64,000 nucleotides of DNA from positions 372,001-436,000 of the forward strand of contig NZ_BNAQ01000001.1 of the NCBI RefSeq assembly GCF_014653575.1, read 5' to 3'. The position numbers were made by a program, and so were the translations under genes. Below are positions 61,741-64,000 of this stretch, piece after piece. Each line of letters opens with the position of its first letter. Positions within the stretch are counted from its first letter, which is position 1. The notes beneath the pieces were generated by a model, which did not search any database, was not told the origin of the DNA, and saw only the letters and a list, made by a program, of their open reading frames with translations. The stretch is from Sphingomonas glacialis. Lineage in GTDB: Bacteria; Pseudomonadota; Alphaproteobacteria; Sphingomonadales; Sphingomonadaceae.

Positions 61741-64000
61741 TTACGCTTTCACAGAGATTTTGCGGCCAGCAACGCCCGCCCGCGCAACGATACGGTCCGC
61801 CGCGTTCTTGGTTCCCGCGCTGCGGATCTGGACCGGCACCGACTTGTACGACGGGGTCAGGCTTTGCGGATCATGGTCCTCGAGCGCGATCAGCGGCTGT
61901 GTCTCGGGGTAATAGGACGCGCAGCACCCATCGGGCAGCGCATGCTCGACGAGCATCAGCCCCTGGACGATCCGATCGTCGCGCTTGAACGCGAGCGCGG
62001 TCGTCACGTCGACGACATCGCCTTCGACAAAGCCGAGCCGGGCGATCTCCTTCGCGTTCAGGAACAGCACGTCGCGCCGCCCGAACACGCCGCGATAGCG
62101 ATCGTCGAGGGCATAGATCGTGGTGTTGTACTGATCGTGCGAGCGCAGCGTCGTCAGCCGCAGGACGCTTGGATCACGCGTCGTCTCGTCTTCCTCGACG
62201 CCCGTGGCGACGATGAAATTGGCCTTGCCGGTATCGGTGTTCCAGACGCGCTCGGCCGCCGAATTGGGCAAGTGGAAGCCGCCTGGCGCGCGGATGCGCG
62301 TGTTGTAGTTCTTGAACGCCGGGAACACCGCCTCGATCTTGTCGCGGATACGGTCGTAATTGGCGACATAGCCGTCCCAATCGATCGCGCCCTTGTCGCC
62401 GAGCGTCGCCTTCGCGATCCCCGCGACGATCCACGGTTCCGAACGGACATTCTCGCCCGGCGGCATCAGGAAGCCGCGCGAGGCATGGACCATCGACATC
62501 GAATCCTCGACCGTCACGGCTTGCGGGCCACCGTCCTGCGTATCGCGCTCGGTCCGCCCGAGGCACGGCAGGACGTAGCTCGCCTTGGCCATCAGCAGAT
62601 GCGTGCGGTTGAGCTTGGTGGTGATGTGGACCGCGAGGTCCATGTTGCGGAAGCCTTGCGCGCAGGCCTGCGGATCCGACGACGCGATCGCGAGATTGCC
62701 GCCGAGGCAGACGATCGCCTTGGCCGTCCCGTCGCGCATCGCAGCGATGCTCTCGACCACCGAATGCCCATCGGCGCGTGGCGGATCGAAGCCGAATACG
62801 TCCTGGATCTTGTCGAGCAACGCCGCGCTCGGCCGTTCGGTGATGCCGACGGTCCGGTCGCCCTGGACGTTGCTGTGGCCGCGAAGCGGGCAGATGCCTG
62901 CGCCTGGCCGCCCCATATTGCCGCGCAGCAGCAGCAGGTTGGCGATTTGCTGGACGTTGCTCGTGCCCGTGCGGTGCTGCGTGATGCCCATGCCGTAGCA
63001 GCAGATCGTCGCCTTCGACTGCGCATAGATCTGCGCGACCGCTTCGAGATCGGCGCGCGCAAGGCCGCTCGATTGCTCGATCGCGGCCCAGTCGGTCGCA
63101 TCGAGATCGGCACGGAACGCCTCGAGGCCCGCCGTATGTTCGGCGATGAAGGCATGGTCGAGCACCGGCGCGTCGGGCGTGTCGAGCGCCACCAGCGCCT
63201 TCGCAATGCCCTTCAGCGCCGCGGCATCGCCGCCGACCTTGACCTGCAAATAGCTCGTCGCGATCGGCGTCGCCGACAAGGTTGCCATTTCGACCACCGA
63301 TTGCGGCGATTCGAAGCGTTCGAGCGAGCGCTCTTTGAGCGGGTTGAACACGATGATCTTGCCGCCGCGCCGCGCCACGTCGCGCAGCGTCGCCATCATC
63401 CGCGGATGGTTGGTGCCGGGATTGTGGCCGATCGAGAGGATCAGGTCGGCATGGTCGAAATCCTCGAGGCTGACGGTGCCCTTGCCGATGCCGATCGACT
63501 TGGGGAGGCCGACCGAAGTCGCCTCGTGGCACATGTTCGAGCAATCGGGAAAATTGTTGGTGCCATACAGCCGCGCGAACAGCTGGTAGAGGAACGCGGC
63601 TTCGTTCGAGCAGCGCCCCGAAGTGTAGAATTCGGCTTGATTGGGATCCTCGAGCGCGGCCAGACCCGCACCGATCTCGGCGAGCGCCTCGTCCCAGCCG
63701 ACGACTTCATAATGGTCGGTCGCCGGATTGTAGCGCAGCGGCTCGGTGACGCGGCCCTGATCCTCGATCCAGTGATCGGTCTTTTCCCACAGCTCGGAGA
63801 CCGAATGCTGCGCGAAGAAATCGCCGCCGATCCGCTTGGCAGTCGATTCCCATGCGACTGCCTTGGCGCCATTCTCGCAGAATTCGAACGAGGAGGAGTG
63901 CTTCGGGTCGGGCCAGGCGCAGCTCGGGCAATCGAAGCCGTCGGGCTGGTTCGACTTGAGCAGCGTCTGCGCGCCCTGCGACACGATCTGCTGCGCCTTG
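61741..64000 (-). CDS. FdhF/YdeP family molybdopterin oxidoreductase (N-terminus outside window)
   Basis: At least 753 codons, open to the right edge; the true start lies beyond position 64000. Family marks are QPDGFDCPSCAWPDP near the start, DCSNMCHEATSVGLPKSIGIGKG with the likely Mo-ligand Cys, LILSIGHNPGTNHPRMM, NLLLLRGNMGRPGAGICPLRGHSNVQGDRTVGI, and the C-terminal bis-MGD domain (LTTLRSHDQYNTTIYALDDRYRGVFGRRDVLFLN). YdeP-type enzymes differ from true formate dehydrogenases in lacking the N-terminal four-Cys iron-sulphur motif. A GTG at 63984 is not the real start because the matching N-terminal sequence continues upstream. It is co-transcribed with the FNT channel. Confidence 0.92.
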   Translation of the reverse strand, partial: KAQQIVSQGAQTLLKSNQPDGFDCPSCAWPDPKHSSSFEFCENGAKAVAWESTAKRIGGDFFAQHSVSELWEKTDHWIEDQGRVTEPLRYNPATDHYEVVGWDEALAEIGAGLAALEDPNQAEFYTSGRCSNEAAFLYQLFARLYGTNNFPDCSNMCHEATSVGLPKSIGIGKGTVSLEDFDHADLILSIGHNPGTNHPRMMATLRDVARRGGKIIVFNPLKERSLERFESPQSVVEMATLSATPIATSYLQVKVGGDAAALKGIAKALVALDTPDAPVLDHAFIAEHTAGLEAFRADLDATDWAAIEQSSGLARADLEAVAQIYAQSKATICCYGMGITQHRTGTSNVQQIANLLLLRGNMGRPGAGICPLRGHSNVQGDRTVGITERPSAALLDKIQDVFGFDPPRADGHSVVESIAAMRDGTAKAIVCLGGNLAIASSDPQACAQGFRNMDLAVHITTKLNRTHLLMAKASYVLPCLGRTERDTQDGGPQAVTVEDSMSMVHASRGFLMPPGENVRSEPWIVAGIAKATLGDKGAIDWDGYVANYDRIRDKIEAVFPAFKNYNTRIRAPGGFHLPNSAAERVWNTDTGKANFIVATGVEEDETTRDPSVLRLTTLRSHDQYNTTIYALDDRYRGVFGRRDVLFLNAKEIARLGFVEGDVVDVTTALAFKRDDRIVQGLMLVEHALPDGCCASYYPETQPLIALEDHDPQSLTPSYKSVPVQIRSAGTKNAADRIVARAGVAGRKISVKA

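Overview
The window is high-G+C DNA from an alphaproteobacterium, most likely Sphingomonas or a close relative in the Sphingomonadales. The assignment rests on gene content and protein character: a CckA-type hybrid kinase, an alphaproteobacterial LexA box (GTTC-N7-GTTC) in front of recA, the order tig-clpP-clpX-lon-hup-tRNA-Val, a complete gspC-to-gspN operon, and many GTG and TTG starts. It is chromosomal and mostly housekeeping. I see no prophage, classical insertion sequence or CRISPR array. Coding density is high, so nearly every long open frame opposite a listed gene is a shadow.

Layout. Bases 1-10 kb hold the start of a Tat-exported M24-type peptidase, a dicarboxylate/amino-acid symporter, a glutathione transferase, recA, a Tat-exported SDR, a lone receiver protein beside cckA, and an M13 peptidase. 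From 10 to 24 kb come DUF2062, smpB, a thioesterase, a GIY-YIG nuclease inside an inverted repeat pair, dapA, a lytic transglycosylase, an NYN-LOTUS protein, greB, DoxX, acylphosphatase, Uma2, ettA, a toxin-antitoxin-like pair coupled to an M28 peptidase, a small lipoprotein, a TPR protein, a VOC protein and a Leu/Glu-type dehydrogenase. tRNA-His follows, then the type II secretion operon on the minus strand (24.9-36.2 kb). From 36 to 49 kb lie a prolyl 4-hydroxylase-like oxygenase, tRNA-Val, hup, lon, an M1 peptidase group, clpX, clpP, a glycosyltransferase, trigger factor and tRNA-Leu: a protein folding and proteolysis neighbourhood. From 49 to 64 kb there are four small or exported proteins of unknown function, gatB-gatA-gatC, a DUF4153 membrane protein, DUF3089-ruvX, a degenerate RBBP9-like hydrolase, an SDR with a beta-propeller protein, and a formate/nitrite channel next to a molybdenum oxidoreductase that runs off the right end.

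Most unusual structure. Short palindromic (REP-like) repeats recur between genes, nearly always as inverted pairs separated by 28-53 bases. They occur at 1686-1779, 31355-31440, 33001-33109, 47238-47323 and 54174-54259, with a further type inside the gspG coding region. One pair (11857-11885 and 12229-12257) instead encloses a GIY-YIG nuclease gene whose last twelve codons and stop are made from the repeat and its flank. This looks like an autonomous element with non-autonomous empty copies, comparable in design to REPIN/RAYT systems but with a different nuclease fold. Three palindrome pairs sit inside the gsp operon, and one of them forms the prepilin leader of GspG.

Limits. All calls come from reading sequence and remembered family features. 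No database search was run, and residue positions are hand counts.
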